Assembly: GCA_026394695.1 (NCBI GenBank)
Contig: JAPKXT010000141.1
Span: 1-5,719, forward strand
Direction: 5' to 3'
DNA: 5,719 nt
Source of the DNA: Methanoregula sp.
GTDB lineage: Archaea > Halobacteriota > Methanomicrobia > Methanomicrobiales > Methanospirillaceae
In this document: positions 4,409-5,719 of the stretch, piece by piece
How positions within the stretch are numbered: position 1 is the stretch's first letter
Layout: each line of letters opens with the position of its first letter
The notes under the pieces: generated by a model
Database searches by the model: none
The model's input: the letters and a program-made list of their open reading frames with translations, nothing else
What the model was told of the DNA's origin: nothing
Position numbers and translations under genes: made by a program

Positions 4409-5287
4409 TCATGAATCTGACAGCAGGCTCTTCCGATCTCGTACTCTCAGGTTCGCAGCAAAGGTGCGGGCGAGTAGTGGATTGACTGCCTGTGGGGGAA
4501 GCCCCAGAACTGCAGCTGCTTTTCCGGTGAGTTCCATGGGGTCAGGCAAACCATCTCCTGCAGAGGCAAGCACGGCTTTGTGGACCTGCTGGAGATAGTC
4601 AAGCGCCAGGTCCATCTGCCGGTATGCATCATCCCCTTTCCGGGGCTCGTCCCACGATGAAAGCAGGACCTGGATGCCCCGTATCGCTTTGAGTTTTTTT
4701 ACTGATCGTACGGATAAAAGGGCATCATCATAGACTGGCAGGTCTCCCGAAACCGGGATAGCATCACCGGAAAAAAGTGCTCCTTCATTGTGCAGGAAAA
4801 GCGAGATGGAATCCGCCGAATGGCCGGGTGTATAAAAGACCTGCATCTCCCCTGCCCTGGTCTCGTCGGGCTCAATCGCGTCCCCGTCCACGAGTTCGTT
4901 ATCGACCTGCACCGATCCACTGACGAGTGTAGTAAATCCCGGTACCGGGCGCTCCCGGCACTGGAGTTCAACATCCTCAATCCATGCCCGCCCGGCAGGG
5001 TGTGCCGCTATGCTGCACCCGGTTGCCCGTTGGATTGCCCGTGCCGCCCCGATATGGTCAGGATGCGAATGGGTCAGGATTATGAGTGCAATCTCAGATG
5101 GGTCACGGCCGGTCGCATGGATATACTCAAAAATCTGTGTCTCACACCCCGATACACCCGTGTCAATAAGAGTGATCGTTTCACCATAGATCAGGTAGGT
5201 ATATACGAACCGGTTGATAGTGATACCAGGTGCAACCGGAACCCCGAACGGGAGCCTGATCCCGTGAATGGAGGGAGTGATTTGCAT
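4409..5287 (-). CDS. Metallo-beta-lactamase-fold hydrolase
   Basis: This 292-residue, probably cytosolic protein has the MBL fold. LIDTGVSG (40-47) is the strand-turn typical of the first half, THSHPDH (72-78) supplies metal ligands His73, His75, Asp77 and His78, TPGHS (153-157) supplies His156, and SGDA (173-176) supplies the bridging Asp175. Such enzymes hydrolyse thioesters, lactones, phosphodiesters or similar bonds with two metal ions. The last ligand usually lies in a short motif such as PGHG; here the equivalent strand reads VLLSSWDEP (207-215) with no histidine, so the second metal site may be altered. The C-terminal 70 residues are helical, like the extra domain of glyoxalase II/LACTB2-type members. 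No flavodoxin or rubredoxin domain is present, so it is not an FprA oxidase. Substrate unknown. The ATG at 5287 follows a weak AGGA site. The gene converges on the 71-residue gene, and an IS5-type transposase lies upstream. Confidence 0.85.
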   Translation of the reverse strand: MQITPSIHGIRLPFGVPVAPGITINRFVYTYLIYGETITLIDTGVSGCETQIFEYIHATGRDPSEIALIILTHSHPDHIGAARAIQRATGCSIAAHPAGRAWIEDVELQCRERPVPGFTTLVSGSVQVDNELVDGDAIEPDETRAGEMQVFYTPGHSADSISLFLHNEGALFSGDAIPVSGDLPVYDDALLSVRSVKKLKAIRGIQVLLSSWDEPRKGDDAYRQMDLALDYLQQVHKAVLASAGDGLPDPMELTGKAAAVLGLPPQAVNPLLARTFAANLRVRDRKSLLSDS

Positions 5288-5310
5288 GGTTTTTCCTGCT
5301 GCAGTTTACA

Positions 5311-5326
5311 TAAAAAATATTTTTTA
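5311..5326. promoter_or_regulatory. AT palindrome in the hydrolase promoter region
   Basis: TAAAAAATATTTTTTA is a perfect 16-bp palindrome 24-39 bp upstream of the hydrolase ATG. On the minus strand its centre is about 31 nt from the ATG, so it could act as TATA box for a near-leaderless transcript. A second TATA-like stretch (minus TTTTAAATAC, 5344-5353) would give a leader of about 35 nt that contains the AGGA site. Confidence 0.4.
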
Positions 5327-5369
5327 GATTACAATTCATCCCAGTATTTAAAAAAAATTGCTGGCCTGA

Positions 5370-5378
5370 TTAAATATA
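5370..5378 (+). promoter_or_regulatory. Possible TATA box of the transposase gene
   Basis: TTAAATATA lies about 59 nt upstream of the transposase ATG, which would give a leader of roughly 30-35 nt. No Shine-Dalgarno site is seen before 5433, consistent with weak translation of a transposase. Confidence 0.35.
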
Positions 5379-5432
5379 GAGAATTTCGAAAAACACCGAT
5401 AGTACTTTATCTTAGAACCGATTACGAAAAGT

Positions 5433-5719
5433 ATGGAAAGTCTTCTTGATTTTGCCTTACAGGAACGATATAAAAAGGTAAGCGAGCTTGGGGATAAGGT
5501 AGCCGAGTTTGATACGTTAATCGAGTGGGAATGCTTTCGCCCGTTGATCGGAGATTTGTATTCCAATACGACTGAACAAGGTGGGAGACCGAATTTCGAT
5601 GAGATCCTGATGGTCAAGTTACTCGTTCTTCAGTCAATGTATGGGTTATCAGATCCCGAGCTTGAACGACTAGCGAATGACCGGATTTCGTTTCTGAAAT
5701 TTCTTGGCTTTCCCGAAAA
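5433..5719 (+). CDS. IS5-family transposase, N-terminal part (cut by the right edge)
   Basis: The frame from ATG 5433 is open for 95 codons to the window edge. It begins MESLLDFALQERYKKVSELG, followed by the typical IS5 N-terminal (DUF772-like) block: FRPLIGDLY, GGRPNFDEILMVKLLVLQ, MYGLSDPELERLANDRISF and KFLGFP. In IS5 elements this helical region precedes the DDE catalytic domain, whose acidic residues would lie beyond the edge. The enzyme cuts and pastes the element's own ends. The visible part has no frameshift or stop, so the gene may be intact. The ATG start is preferred because the conserved block starts soon after it; no ribosome-binding site is evident. Its upstream DNA is shared, head to head, with the minus-strand hydrolase gene at 5287. 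Codon choice looks more AT-rich than in the F390 synthetase-like gene, which fits transfer by a mobile element. Confidence 0.88.
   Translation, partial: MESLLDFALQERYKKVSELGDKVAEFDTLIEWECFRPLIGDLYSNTTEQGGRPNFDEILMVKLLVLQSMYGLSDPELERLANDRISFLKFLGFPE

Larger units (their letters stand above)
5330..5719 (+). mobile_element. IS5-family insertion sequence, left part only
   Basis: The IS5-type transposase gene starting at 5433 marks an insertion sequence that runs past the right edge. Its left end should lie within about 100 bp before the ATG, in the AT-rich stretch starting near 5330, but the terminal inverted repeat cannot be identified without the right end. The start given here is approximate. 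If the true end is near 5330, the element abuts the promoter of the hydrolase gene. Confidence 0.55.

Noticed and set aside
5341..5364. CCAG...CTGG around an A-rich core as the IS terminal repeat
   Set aside because: Only four bases at each end pair, and the right end of the element is outside the window, so it cannot be matched.
4790..5449. 219-codon plus-strand open frame
   Set aside because: It is antisense to the metallo-beta-lactamase gene and runs through its promoter into the transposase start; its composition (many Cys, Arg, Pro) is typical of an antisense shadow.

Overview
The window looks like chromosomal DNA of a methanogenic archaeon, most likely of the order Methanomicrobiales (Methanoregula/Methanospirillum type). 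Three things point there: a coenzyme F390 synthetase-type adenylating enzyme (F420 chemistry), archaeal BRE/TATA promoters with several leaderless or near-leaderless starts, and T-run terminators. The species is an inference and cannot be fixed from the sequence.

Left part (1-1937). The genes read on the minus strand. In order of transcription there is a remnant that looks like the C-terminal end of a larger protein (1669-1839), a SPASM-type radical SAM enzyme (428-1576), a 55-residue CxxC-x17-CxxC zinc-ribbon protein too small for most gene callers (159-326), and a possible start of a further gene running off the left edge (1-51). T-rich terminators and separate TATA boxes suggest mostly single-gene transcripts.

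Centre (1938-4009). On the plus strand lies a 453-residue coenzyme F390 synthetase-like enzyme with a TATA box placed for leaderless transcription. Then comes about 490 bp with no convincing gene but with a 30-bp tandem repeat. Next is a strong promoter preceded by an 8-bp inverted repeat and a 10-bp-spaced direct repeat. It drives a 71-residue, very lysine-rich protein built from two copies of one 30-residue motif, followed by a long hairpin and a T-run.

Right part (4010-5719). A convergent 400-bp gap holds repeats and perhaps decayed coding sequence. A minus-strand metallo-beta-lactamase-fold hydrolase follows; it keeps the HxHxDH signature but seems to lack the last metal-binding histidine. 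Upstream of it, an IS5-family transposase gene begins on the plus strand and runs off the right edge.

No single multi-gene pathway is evident. The radical SAM enzyme and the F390 synthetase are divergent neighbours separated by the remnant, and nothing in the sequence proves they work together. The best leads are the two small proteins, the radical SAM enzyme without an obvious substrate peptide, and the structured promoter of the 71-residue gene.
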